Origin: Ruminococcaceae bacterium UBA1417
GTDB taxonomy: Bacteria; Bacillota; Clostridia; Oscillospirales; Acutalibacteraceae
Assembly (NCBI GenBank): GCA_002305575.1
Contig: DBPP01000039.1
Span: 9,326-21,709, forward strand
Reading direction: 5' to 3'
DNA: 12,384 bases
Part shown: positions 1 through 6,392 of the stretch, in pieces
Layout of the letters: every line of letters begins with the position of its first letter
Numbering within the stretch: the first letter of the stretch is position 1
Program-made: the position numbers and the translations under genes
The notes under the pieces: generated by a model
Seen by the model: only the letters and a program-made list of their open reading frames with translations
Told to the model about the DNA's origin: nothing
The model's database searches: none

Positions 1-26
1 AAGCCTTGCCAATAAGGACATGACTT

Positions 27-1217
27 ATGGATATTATGCAGAAGAGAACGTGGGCGGAGATTGACCTCGACGCAGTAGCGCACAATCTTCGCGAGATCCG
101 CGGGCGTATCGGTGAAAACACGATGCTGTGCTGTGTCATCAAGGCCGACGCATATGGCCATGGGGCGGTGCGTCTTGCGCGCGAATATGAAGCGCTCGGC
201 GCGGATTGGCTCGCCGTTTCCAACATTGAAGAGGCGCTGCAGCTCCGCTGCGCCGGCGTTTCCCTGCCGATGCTCGTGCTCGGCTACACACCGCCCGATG
301 CGGCGCCGTTGCTCGCAGAAAACAACATCTCGCAGTGTGCGTACTCCACCGCGTATTGTGAGGCACTTTCGAAGAGCGCGGTGGAAAGCGGTGTTTCGGT
401 CAAGATCCACGTCAAGGTGGACACAGGCATGAGCCGGCTTGGCTTCTATTTTCAGGATACGAAACGCGATGCGGCGGCGGTGGAGGAGATCGCCGCGGCC
501 TGCCGGTTGCCGGGCCTTGTGCCGGAGGGAATTTTCACGCACTTTGCCGTTGCAGACAGCGGCGAAGCGGGCGGAGAATTTACAAAGCGCCAGCTCCATT
601 GCTTCCAAACACTGATTCAGGCGCTGGCTGACCGAGGCGTTACTTTCCAGATTTGCCATTGCGCCAACAGCGGCGCAACGCTCGATTACCCCGAAAGCCA
701 TATGGATATGGTGCGTGCCGGTGTGATCCTTTACGGCCTCGAACCGTCTGAGGATGTGCAGAACCACGGCGATTTCTGGCCGGTTTTGAGTTTGCGTTCC
801 GTCATCTCGCATGTCAAGGAGATCGAGCCCGGCTCCGACGTCAGCTATGGACGAACGTACACGGCAAAGTCGCGTATTCGCGTGGCCACGATCCCGGTCG
901 GCTATGCGGACGGTTATTCGCGGCATCTCTCGGGGCGTGGCTCGATTTTGGTGCACGGTGTACGCTGCCCGATTTTGGGCAAGGTCTGCATGGATCAGTG
1001 CATGATCGATGTGACGGATGTGCCGCAGGCGCAGGTTGGCGACGTCGTAACCATGATCGGCCGGGACGGCGATGCGGAAATTCCCGTCGGGGAGTTGGCT
1101 GCGTTGCTGGATACCATCCACTACGAGGTTGTCTGCGGCATTTCCAAGCGTGTGACTCGCGTCTATACGAAAAGTGGGCGTGAGGACAGCGTGTTTGACT
1201 GCATCCTCGATCTGTGA
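27..1217 (+). CDS. alr: Alanine racemase (PLP-dependent, fold III)
   Basis: Interconverts L- and D-alanine in the cytoplasm, supplying D-alanine for peptidoglycan. The 396-residue product has the family layout: an N-terminal PLP barrel with the cofactor lysine in VIKADAYGHG (Lys39), the VKVDTGMSRLGF strand near residue 130, RAGVILYG near residue 235, and the second catalytic residue, a tyrosine in VSYGRTY (Tyr274), at the start of the C-terminal beta domain. The MDQCMIDVTD segment is also typical. The start at 27 is favoured because AAGGA at 14-18 lies 8 bases upstream; a second in-frame ATG at 36 is possible. Length is normal for the family, slightly long at the C-terminus. The GNAT gene follows after 24 bases and is probably cotranscribed. 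The promoter lies outside the window. Identification is secure. Confidence 0.97.
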   Translation: MDIMQKRTWAEIDLDAVAHNLREIRGRIGENTMLCCVIKADAYGHGAVRLAREYEALGADWLAVSNIEEALQLRCAGVSLPMLVLGYTPPDAAPLLAENNISQCAYSTAYCEALSKSAVESGVSVKIHVKVDTGMSRLGFYFQDTKRDAAAVEEIAAACRLPGLVPEGIFTHFAVADSGEAGGEFTKRQLHCFQTLIQALADRGVTFQICHCANSGATLDYPESHMDMVRAGVILYGLEPSEDVQNHGDFWPVLSLRSVISHVKEIEPGSDVSYGRTYTAKSRIRVATIPVGYADGYSRHLSGRGSILVHGVRCPILGKVCMDQCMIDVTDVPQAQVGDVVTMIGRDGDAEIPVGELAALLDTIHYEVVCGISKRVTRVYTKSGREDSVFDCILDL

Positions 1218-1241
1218 TGCGGCAGGAAAGGCGATGATACC

Positions 1242-1850
1242 ATGGATGAAACGGTGAGCCTGCGCGTGGCTGCGCCGTCAGATGCGGCGGCGCTGCGTGC
1301 GATCTATGCACCGTATGTGACGAATACGGCGGTCACGTTTGAATATGAGGTTCCAACAGAAGCCGAATTTGCGGCGCGTATCCGCCGCACACTGGAGATG
1401 TATCCGTATCTCGTCGCCGAACGCGGCGGAGAGATCCTCGGCTACGCTTATGCGGGGCCGTTTAAGACGCGGGCGGCCTATGCCTGGAGCGTGGAAACCT
1501 CCATCTATGTGCGCGGTGATCAAAAGCGGTCCGGCGTCGGCCGAACGCTGTATGCGGGGCTGGAGGATATCCTTCGGATGCAGAATATTTTGAATCTCAA
1601 TGCCTGCATTGCGGCGCCGGCGCAGCCGGATGCGTATCTTACACGCGACAGTATCGCGTTTCACACGCGTCTGGGTTACCGGCTGGTCGGTGAGTTCCGG
1701 CAGTGCGGGTACAAGTTTGGGCATTGGTACAATATGGTTTGGATGGAAAAGCATTTGGCCGAGCACCCGGCGCAAGCCGCTCCGGTCCTGCCATTTCCGC
1801 AGATCCGCGTGCAGGCGGTAGAGCGACTTGAATTGCGGGAACCAAAATAA
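1242..1850 (+). CDS. GNAT N-acetyltransferase, phosphinothricin acetyltransferase-like
   Basis: Predicted acetyl-CoA-dependent N-acetyltransferase of the PAT/Bar-like GNAT branch, 202 residues and soluble. The N-terminal RVAAPSDAAALRAIYAPYV (about residues 8-26) is the usual family opening. ETSIYV (about 85-90) carries the expected glutamate and beta-4 strand. The acetyl-CoA pyrophosphate loop is KRSGVG (residues 95-100). The late part has FHTRLGYRLVGEF and GYKFGHWYNMVWMEK, very like the C-terminal region of PAT enzymes. A roughly 30-residue tail rich in Pro and Glu extends past the usual end. The start is set by AGGAAAGG at 1224-1231. It sits close behind alr, so cotranscription is likely, but no functional link to D-alanine can be shown. 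The true substrate (an amino acid analogue, methionine sulfone or an antibiotic) cannot be read from the sequence. Confidence 0.9.
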   Translation: MDETVSLRVAAPSDAAALRAIYAPYVTNTAVTFEYEVPTEAEFAARIRRTLEMYPYLVAERGGEILGYAYAGPFKTRAAYAWSVETSIYVRGDQKRSGVGRTLYAGLEDILRMQNILNLNACIAAPAQPDAYLTRDSIAFHTRLGYRLVGEFRQCGYKFGHWYNMVWMEKHLAEHPAQAAPVLPFPQIRVQAVERLELREPK

Positions 1851-1860
1851 ATTTTGTGCA

Positions 1861-1894
1861 GCACGTGAATTCCGGTGGAAATTCGCGTGCTTTT
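1861..1894 (+). terminator. Rho-independent terminator after the alr-GNAT unit
   Basis: An 11-bp stem pairs 1861-1871 with 1880-1890 (one T-G wobble) around an 8-base loop, followed by TTTT at 1891-1894. It begins 10 bases after the GNAT stop codon. The T run is short, so readthrough is possible. Confidence 0.72.
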
Positions 1895-1904
1895 GCGCTA
1901 TAAT
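1876..1904 (+). promoter_or_regulatory. Candidate promoter for the cellobiose 2-epimerase
   Basis: A perfect -10 TATAAT at 1899-1904 has a weak -35 TGGAAA (1876-1881) at 17-bp spacing. The -35 and spacer lie inside the preceding terminator hairpin, so the two signals share the same 30 bases. The start of transcription would be near 1911, giving a leader of about 38 bases. Confidence 0.5.
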
Positions 1905-1948
1905 GCAGGTATTCGGTACAATTTATGGAAAACGGAGGATTAAAAGCG

Positions 1949-3148
1949 ATGGAAAAGCTCCTGAAGCTCAGGGATGAAATGCGGGAGGACCTGCTGCATG
2001 GTTCGATTTTCCCGTTCTGGCAGAAGTACACGATCGACGAAGAAAACGGCGGTTTCTACGGCGCTGTGACGACAGACCTGCAGGTGCAGAAGGATGCGCC
2101 GAAAAGTCTGGTGCTGAACGCCCGATTGCTGTGGACCTTTGCGGGCGCGTACCGCATTTTCGGTGACCCGGCGTATAAAGCGCTGGCGGACCGTGCGTTT
2201 GCGTATATCAAGACGCATTTCTGGGATGCTGAAAACGGTGGCGGCTTCTGGATGCTGAATGCCGACGGTTCCGTCCAGGACGACACAAAAATGACGTATG
2301 GACAGGGATTTCTGCTCTACGCGTTTTCGGAATACGTCCGCGCGACAGGCAGCGAGGAAGCGCGGGAATATGCGGACCGCGTGTACGACTATCTCGAAAG
2401 CGAATGCCGTGAGGGCTGCTATTACCTCGAAAATGCGCGGGGAACCGGCAGCGGAAACGGTGCCATCACGGAGGCCGGCAACCTTTCCATGAACACGCAT
2501 ATTCACATTCTCGAACCGATGACGTGCTATTTTCGCATTCGGCATGACCGCTGTGTCGAAGAAAGCCTCGTTAATCTGATTGAAGTTACGGCGCGGAAAA
2601 TCTACGATGCCGAACACTGCCATTTCGTGATGTTTTTCGATGGTGCGATGAATCCGCTGCCGGGCAAGATCTCCTTCGGACATGACATCGAAGGCTCGTG
2701 GTTGCTGACGGAGGCAGCTGAGGTGCTCGAAACCTATGCGGCGGATAAGGCGCGTGCGGCGGCACTTGTGGAGGAGGCCGAGCAGGTGGCAATCCATATG
2801 GTGGACTTTACGCTTTCACGCGGCCTGGACAGCGACGGCGGCCTGTTTGATGAAGGCTATGAAGAAGGCGGTATCGCGGTGCCGAACAAGGTCTGGTGGG
2901 GACAGGCGGAAGCTGTCGTCGGTTGTGTCAATGCGTATCAGATCACCGGCCAGGAAAAGTATGTGGACACCGCCTGGCGCGTGTGGGAATACATCAAGGC
3001 GCAAATCATCAACGGACCGGCGCGCGAGTGGCTGGCGAGCGGCAAAAATTCGCCGGATGAGGAGAATTCCATGTATCTCTGCGGGCCGTGGAAGTGTCCC
3101 TATCACAATGCTCGTGCGGCATTTGAAATCTGCGAGCGTGTGCAGTAA
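1949..3148 (+). CDS. Cellobiose 2-epimerase (N-acylglucosamine 2-epimerase superfamily)
   Basis: Predicted cytosolic (alpha/alpha)6-barrel enzyme that epimerises the reducing-end glucose of cellobiose and related beta-1,4 disaccharides to mannose. In known pathways this feeds 4-O-beta-mannosyl-glucose phosphorolysis. The 399-residue protein carries the catalytic set of the family: Arg in LNARLLW (about 59), MNTHIHILEP (His184/His186), FGHDIEGSW (His245 and Glu248), the paired Trp in KVWWGQAE (316-317) and the C-terminal GPWKCPYHNARAAFE with His386. The last motif points to cellobiose 2-epimerase rather than renin-binding-type GlcNAc 2-epimerase. An in-frame ATG at 1925 exists, but GGAGGA at 1934-1939 lies downstream of it and 9 bases before the ATG at 1949, so 1949 is chosen. 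It appears monocistronic: no mannanase, mannosyl-glucose phosphorylase or sugar transporter is next to it. Confidence 0.92.
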   Translation: MEKLLKLRDEMREDLLHGSIFPFWQKYTIDEENGGFYGAVTTDLQVQKDAPKSLVLNARLLWTFAGAYRIFGDPAYKALADRAFAYIKTHFWDAENGGGFWMLNADGSVQDDTKMTYGQGFLLYAFSEYVRATGSEEAREYADRVYDYLESECREGCYYLENARGTGSGNGAITEAGNLSMNTHIHILEPMTCYFRIRHDRCVEESLVNLIEVTARKIYDAEHCHFVMFFDGAMNPLPGKISFGHDIEGSWLLTEAAEVLETYAADKARAAALVEEAEQVAIHMVDFTLSRGLDSDGGLFDEGYEEGGIAVPNKVWWGQAEAVVGCVNAYQITGQEKYVDTAWRVWEYIKAQIINGPAREWLASGKNSPDEENSMYLCGPWKCPYHNARAAFEICERVQ

Positions 3149-3193
3149 AGGTACGCGCCGTACAAATCCAATTCATGAGGCGATAAAATAATA

Positions 3194-3240
3194 AAAGCAG
3201 ACGTCCCAAAATCGCAAGCCGGTTTTGGGACGTCTGCTTT
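3194..3240. terminator. Bidirectional terminator shared by epimerase and DUF2325 genes
   Basis: A perfect 18-bp inverted repeat (3194-3211 with 3223-3240) surrounds an 11-base loop. The outer ends are AAA on the left and TTT on the right, and the inner ends are AAAA/TTTT. It lies 45 bases after the plus-strand epimerase stop and 22 bases after the minus-strand DUF2325 stop, as expected of a terminator between convergent genes. Confidence 0.9.
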
Positions 3241-3262
3241 GCACAGGCCACCACGCAACGTT

Positions 3263-3559
3263 TTATGCGCGGCAGGGGGCGCATGAAACGTGTTGCTCGA
3301 GAATGTTTCTGAGCGCGGCCATCGAGCTGGTATGGCTGCGCGCAATGGGAATATTCTGCCCCTTGGTTGCACAGAGGACAGAGCGCAGCATCTTGTGGGA
3401 CATCGTGCTCGTGAACAGAACAAGAAGGTCGGGGGAACCGACATTTTTCAGGCCGCTCGCCTGCTTGGGGTAAATTTTGGCCTTACAGTTGTACGCTTCG
3501 CAGAGTTCTTTATAGCGGCGGGTCATGCATTCATTTCCGCCGACAATGACGACGCTCAT
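3263..3559 (-). CDS. DUF2325 domain-containing protein
   Basis: A 98-residue protein of the DUF2325 family, whose biochemical role is not known. The N-terminal MSVVIVGGNE is a beta strand and glycine turn resembling the start of a nucleotide-binding fold. It is followed by RRYKELCEAYNCKAKIY, SPDLLVLFTSTMSHKML (about 42-58) and GQNIPIARSHTSSMAALRNIL, all typical of the family. Cysteines are at 11, 20, 25, 63, 93 and 96; the last two form CAPC at the extreme C-terminus. The ATG at 3559 is supported by AAAGGAG nine bases upstream on the minus strand. It has its own strong promoter (3739-3767) with a palindromic operator at the transcription start, also found before the ABC operon at 6305. A metal, redox or stress-linked role is inference from that shared site only. 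Confidence 0.9.
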   Translation of the reverse strand: MSVVIVGGNECMTRRYKELCEAYNCKAKIYPKQASGLKNVGSPDLLVLFTSTMSHKMLRSVLCATKGQNIPIARSHTSSMAALRNILEQHVSCAPCRA

Positions 3560-3713
3560 GGGGTGCTGCTCCTTTCAATCGGGCGTTTTCAGCCAGTTCT
3601 GGGTATTCCATGACAAACGCGTGTACCGGTCTCAACTTTTCGCAGTTAAGCCGGCGCAGTTCGTGAGAACGGGGATTCCATGCGAAATGCACAGAAAAAT
3701 GGTAGAAAATGTT

Positions 3714-3731
3714 AGTTAGTTAAAACTAACT
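3714..3731. promoter_or_regulatory. Palindromic operator, GTTAG-N6-CTAAC type (site A)
   Basis: The sequence AGTTAGTTAAAACTAACT is a perfect palindrome with 8-bp arms and a 2-base centre. On the minus strand it begins 8 bases after the -10 element of the DUF2325 promoter, so it covers the expected start of transcription, a classic repressor position. The core GTTAG-N6-CTAAC recurs at 6346 and 6393. The regulator is unknown; arms resemble DtxR-family half-sites, but the 6-base spacing does not fit the DtxR consensus. Confidence 0.62.
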
Positions 3732-3738
3732 TAAAACC

Positions 3739-3767
3739 ATCATAAAGGTTTTTATCGGCGTTGTCAA
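3739..3767 (-). promoter_or_regulatory. Promoter of the DUF2325 gene
   Basis: On the minus strand, TTGACA (3767-3762), a 17-base spacer and TATGAT (3744-3739) form a near-consensus sigma-A promoter. Transcription should start near 3732, leaving a leader of about 170 bases before the ATG at 3559. The 55 bases between this promoter and the csoR promoter show nothing else recognisable. Confidence 0.8.
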
Positions 3768-3822
3768 GACCTTCGGAAAACTTTTTTCCTCAGCCACGCT
3801 TGTCTGCTGCCGTTGTGTCGCC

Positions 3823-3851
3823 TTGACAGCACATGGGGAAGCGGGTATAAT
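3823..3851 (+). promoter_or_regulatory. Promoter of csoR
   Basis: A perfect consensus sigma-A promoter: TTGACA (3823-3828), 17-base spacer, TATAAT (3846-3851). It fires away from the DUF2325 promoter, and a CsoR-like operator follows directly after the -10. Confidence 0.88.
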
Positions 3852-3853
3852 AA

Positions 3854-3873
3854 CCATACCCCTTGTGGTATGG
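3854..3873. promoter_or_regulatory. CsoR-type operator before csoR
   Basis: Inverted repeat CCATACC-N6-GGTATGG immediately downstream of the csoR -10 element, at the expected transcription start. It matches the ATACC/GGTAT halves of CsoR operators and is related to the two sites before the ATPase gene, consistent with negative autoregulation relieved by Cu(I). Its right end runs into the GGAGG ribosome binding site at 3872-3876. Confidence 0.75.
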
Positions 3874-3884
3874 AGGCGATTCGG

Positions 3885-4160
3885 ATGAAGCAATGTATGG
3901 ATGCGGAAAATCTGCACCGCAGGTTGCGGAAAATCATCGGGCAGGTGCAGGCGATTGACCGCATGGTGGAAGAGGATGTGCCGTGCGAGGATATTCTGGC
4001 CCAGATCAACGCGGCGAAATCCGCCCTGCACAAATGCGGGCAGGTGGTGCTCGAGGGGCATATTCGTCACTGTGTCAAGGATGGTATCGAACACGGAGAC
4101 GCCGACAAAACCATCGAGGACTTCACGAAGGCCGTGGAACGCTTTGCCAATATGGGATAA
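3885..4160 (+). CDS. csoR: CsoR-family metal-sensing transcriptional repressor
   Basis: An all-helical CsoR/RcnR (DUF156) repressor of 91 residues that releases its operators on binding metal. LHRRLRKIIGQVQAIDRMVEE (about 10-30) is the family signature helix. The Cu(I)-binding C-H-C triad is present: Cys34 in VPCEDIL and His59/Cys63 in GHIRHCV with the correct H-x3-C spacing. A further Cys51 and an N-terminal Cys4 are extra. The triad argues for Cu(I) sensing rather than the nickel, persulfide or formaldehyde-sensing subfamilies. An in-frame reading extends upstream to 3813, but GGAGG at 3872-3876 sits 8 bases before the ATG at 3885, and the upstream part overlaps the promoter and operator. 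The ATPase gene lies downstream behind a terminator, under its own promoter with matching operators, so csoR most likely controls both. Confidence 0.95.
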   Translation: MKQCMDAENLHRRLRKIIGQVQAIDRMVEEDVPCEDILAQINAAKSALHKCGQVVLEGHIRHCVKDGIEHGDADKTIEDFTKAVERFANMG

Positions 4161-4168
4161 TGGAGTTT

Positions 4169-4195
4169 AAAGGCAGCCGCATCGGCTGCCTTTTT
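4169..4195 (+). terminator. Rho-independent terminator after csoR
   Basis: An 11-bp perfect stem (4169-4179 with 4183-4193) has a 3-base minimal loop and a run of five T at 4191-4195, starting 9 bases past the csoR stop. It separates csoR from the ATPase transcript. The 4196-4308 stretch that follows shows no further element. Confidence 0.9.
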
Positions 4196-4308
4196 GCACT
4201 TTGTGGGGCGGCGCAGGTTGTCTTTTGGCGCGGCGTCGATCATTCCGCAAAGCCTGTTTTGACGGCTGCAACGCCTGTTTTGGTGTGTGGGGAAATTATC
4301 CGAATGGC

Positions 4309-4337
4309 TTGACAGTTTATACCCCTATGGGTATAAT
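4309..4337 (+). promoter_or_regulatory. Promoter of the P-type ATPase gene
   Basis: A perfect consensus promoter: TTGACA (4309-4314), 17-base spacer, TATAAT (4332-4337). A CsoR-type palindrome fills the spacer and overlaps the -10, so bound repressor would block RNA polymerase. Confidence 0.88.
4317..4336. promoter_or_regulatory. CsoR-type operator 1 before the ATPase
   Basis: Perfect palindrome with 8-bp arms around CTAT: TTATACCC-N4-GGGTATAA. It closely fits the ATACCC-N4-GGGTAT form of CsoR operators and lies between the -35 and -10 elements. Confidence 0.85.
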
Positions 4338-4343
4338 GTACCC

Positions 4344-4359
4344 ATACCCCGTTGGGTAT
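4344..4359. promoter_or_regulatory. CsoR-type operator 2 before the ATPase
   Basis: ATACCC-CGTT-GGGTAT, a second copy of the same operator core, centred exactly 25 bp downstream of operator 1 and covering the expected transcription start. Two tandem operators suggest tight, possibly cooperative repression. Confidence 0.8.
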
Positions 4360-4376
4360 AAGAGGGGGAGAACATT

Positions 4377-6308
4377 ATGAGATCCTTTGTTCAAAACGCG
4401 ACTCAAAAATTGGAATGGCTGCTCGAGCTTGGCGGTACGAAGCGGGATATCGCGTTTCTGTGCGTTTCCGGTGTAGCGCTTGTGTTGAGCCTTTTGCAGA
4501 TTCGCCCTTTTCCATTTGACATGGCCTGGGTCGCCATTCTCTTATGCGGTGTGCCGATTGTACTGGAGGCTGTGATCGGCCTTATAACGTCGTTTGACAT
4601 CAAAGCCGACGTACTGGTATCCATCGCCCTGATCGCGTCGGTGTGCATCCGCGAGGATTTTGCCGCCGGAGAAGTCGCGTTTATCATGCAGCTCGGCGCG
4701 CTCCTCGAAGACCTGACCGTTGCCAGAGCGCGGGCCGGCATCGAAAAACTTGTGCACCTCACACCGCAAACGGCGCGCCTGTTGCGAGACGGCACGGAAA
4801 CCGTCGTACCGGCGCAGGCGGTGCAGGTGGGCGACTGGCTGCGCGTGCTGCCCGGCGAGACTGTCCCCGTGGATGGCGTGATCTTGTCTGGACAGACCGC
4901 GATCAATCAGGCGGTGATGACGGGTGAATCGCTGCCGGTCGATAAATCCGCCGGAGATACGGTGTCCAGTGGCACGGTCAATCAGTTTGGCGCCTTCGAA
5001 ATGGAAGCGACGCGCGTCGGTGAGGACAGCTCCATCCAGCGTATGATCCAGCTTGTTCAATCGGCAGATGCTGGCAAAGCGAAAATTGTCGGCCTGGCCG
5101 ATCGATGGGCCACGTGGATTGTGGTGATTGCATTGACGGCGGCTGCCTTGACCTGGGCAATCACCGGAGAAATCATTCGCGCCGTCACAATTCTGGTGGT
5201 ATTTTGCCCTTGTGCGCTTGTATTGGCCACGCCCACAGCCATTATGGCGGCAATTGGCAACGCCACGAAGCACGGCTTCCTTGTGCGCGTCGGTGATGCG
5301 CTGGAGCGGTTGGCCGGGGTCAAAAAAGTGGCCTTCGACAAAACGGGTACGCTGACCTGCGGCGTGCCACAGGTGGTGGCGGCACAGGGCATAGCAAACC
5401 GGTGCGATGCGGAAACCGTCTATGCGCTGGCTGCGGCGGCAGAACAGCTTTCCGAGCATCCGCTCGGCAAGGCCGTGGTGCGCTGCTACAGGGAGAAAAC
5501 CGGGCGGATGCCGGCGCCGGCGACCGATTTTCGCATGATACCCGGACGCGGGGTAGAGGCGGTTGTCGGGGGTAAAAAAGTGTTGGCCGGCAACGCGGCG
5601 CTGCTTGCTGAAAATGGGATTGCTGCGGCTACAGCACCGGAGGCGGAGGGCTATCGGCAGCAAGGCTGCACGGTGATTCTCCTCGCAGTGAACGGTGAGG
5701 CGGCAGGCTATCTGGCGCTGGTGGATACGTTGCGACCGGAGAGTGCTGCGATGCTGCGGGCGTTGCGCGGCGCTGGTGTGGAACCTGTGCTATTGACCGG
5801 TGACCACGAAAATGCCGCGCGAACCATCGCGGCACAGTTGGGGATTCATGAAGTGCACGCCGATTGCCTGCCAGAGGATAAGCTGCGCTGCATCGACGCC
5901 TGCCAGGACAGCGGTGATCCGGTCTGTATGGTTGGTGACGGTATCAATGATGCGCCGGCGCTCAAGAAAGCGATGGTGGGCATCGCGATGGGCGGCGTGG
6001 GCAGTGACATTGCTGTGGATGCAGCGGATATCGTACTCGTGGATGACGAGGTTCGGGAGCTGCCGCATTTGATTGCCCTTTCCCACCGGATGATGACGAC
6101 CATCAAGATCAACCTTGTATTTTCCATGGGCCTGAACTTTCTGGCGATTTTCCTCGCCATCGCCGGTGTACTCAATCCGGTGGTCGGCGCGCTGGTGCAC
6201 AACGCGGGCTCGGTGCTGGTGATCATCCATTCCGCACTCTTGCTGCAGTGGCGGAAAAAGCAGCCCGCAGATGTGATGCGCGCCAAAAAAGTTCCCGCCG
6301 ATGATTGA
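4377..6308 (+). CDS. Heavy-metal-translocating P1B-type ATPase, CsoR-controlled (probable Cu(I) exporter)
   Basis: A 643-residue membrane ATPase that should export a transition metal across the cell membrane. Visible motifs, in order: MTGES (181-185) in the actuator domain, the transmembrane metal-binding C277-P278-C279, the phosphorylated aspartate D321 in DKTGT, the P1B hallmark SEHPLG (His361-Pro362), and GDGINDAP (520-527). The N-terminus has only about 24 residues before the first membrane helix, so the usual ferredoxin-like metal-binding domain is absent. Membrane helix 7 keeps an Asn (MGLNFLAI), but helix 8 reads HNAGSVLVIIHS (from His608) in place of the MxxSS expected of Cu(I) ATPases, or the Asp-Gly of Zn/Cd pumps. 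CsoR operators favour copper; the helix 8 sequence leaves the substrate open. The start is fixed by GGGGGAG at 4364-4370. No copZ chaperone is adjacent. Confidence 0.95.
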   Translation: MRSFVQNATQKLEWLLELGGTKRDIAFLCVSGVALVLSLLQIRPFPFDMAWVAILLCGVPIVLEAVIGLITSFDIKADVLVSIALIASVCIREDFAAGEVAFIMQLGALLEDLTVARARAGIEKLVHLTPQTARLLRDGTETVVPAQAVQVGDWLRVLPGETVPVDGVILSGQTAINQAVMTGESLPVDKSAGDTVSSGTVNQFGAFEMEATRVGEDSSIQRMIQLVQSADAGKAKIVGLADRWATWIVVIALTAAALTWAITGEIIRAVTILVVFCPCALVLATPTAIMAAIGNATKHGFLVRVGDALERLAGVKKVAFDKTGTLTCGVPQVVAAQGIANRCDAETVYALAAAAEQLSEHPLGKAVVRCYREKTGRMPAPATDFRMIPGRGVEAVVGGKKVLAGNAALLAENGIAAATAPEAEGYRQQGCTVILLAVNGEAAGYLALVDTLRPESAAMLRALRGAGVEPVLLTGDHENAARTIAAQLGIHEVHADCLPEDKLRCIDACQDSGDPVCMVGDGINDAPALKKAMVGIAMGGVGSDIAVDAADIVLVDDEVRELPHLIALSHRMMTTIKINLVFSMGLNFLAIFLAIAGVLNPVVGALVHNAGSVLVIIHSALLLQWRKKQPADVMRAKKVPADD

Positions 6309-6333
6309 CACGGTACACGTTCTATGCTATACT
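6305..6333 (+). promoter_or_regulatory. Promoter of the CydDC-like/YgbA/YbaN operon
   Basis: TTGACA (6305-6310), a 17-base spacer and TATACT (6328-6333) form a near-consensus promoter. Its -35 overlaps the ATPase stop codon (6306-6308). Transcription would start near 6340, giving a leader of about 140 bases with two palindromes and a hairpin before the first ABC gene. Confidence 0.78.
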
Positions 6334-6345
6334 ATAAAAAACAAA

Positions 6346-6361
6346 GTTAGCCATCGCTAAT
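6346..6361. promoter_or_regulatory. Operator-like palindrome, GTTAG-N6-CTAAT (site B)
   Basis: GTTAGCCATCGCTAAT contains TTAGC-N4-GCTAA as a perfect inner palindrome and matches site A except for the last base of the right arm. It lies 13 bases after the -10 element, about the same position as site A at its own promoter. Its central part is also the left arm of the hairpin at 6349-6376. Confidence 0.5.
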
Positions 6362-6387
6362 CAAACGGCGATGGCTGTTTGTTGGCT
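6349..6387 (+). terminator. Leader hairpin, possible terminator or attenuator
   Basis: A perfect 9-bp stem (6349-6357 with 6368-6376) encloses a 10-base loop. With a 2-base bulge the stem can be extended by pairing AACAAA on the left with TTTGTT on the right. The tail is T-rich but not a clean T run (GTTTGTTGGC). It may terminate the ATPase transcript or act as an attenuator in the leader of the ABC operon; the sequence does not decide. Confidence 0.5.
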
Positions 6388-6392
6388 TATTG

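Noticed and set aside
1940..2797. 285-codon minus-strand frame over the epimerase
   Set aside because: Shadow of the epimerase gene; no ribosome binding site and no recognisable motif.
3714..3731. Assignment of the GTTAG palindromes to DtxR/IdeR
   Set aside because: The half-sites look similar, but the DtxR consensus places GTTAG and CTAAC one base apart, not six; no regulator gene of that family is in the window.
4542..5663. 373-codon open frame on the minus strand inside the ATPase gene
   Set aside because: It lies wholly antisense to a gene with every P-type ATPase motif, and its product is rich in Arg, His and Gln as expected of a GC-rich shadow frame.
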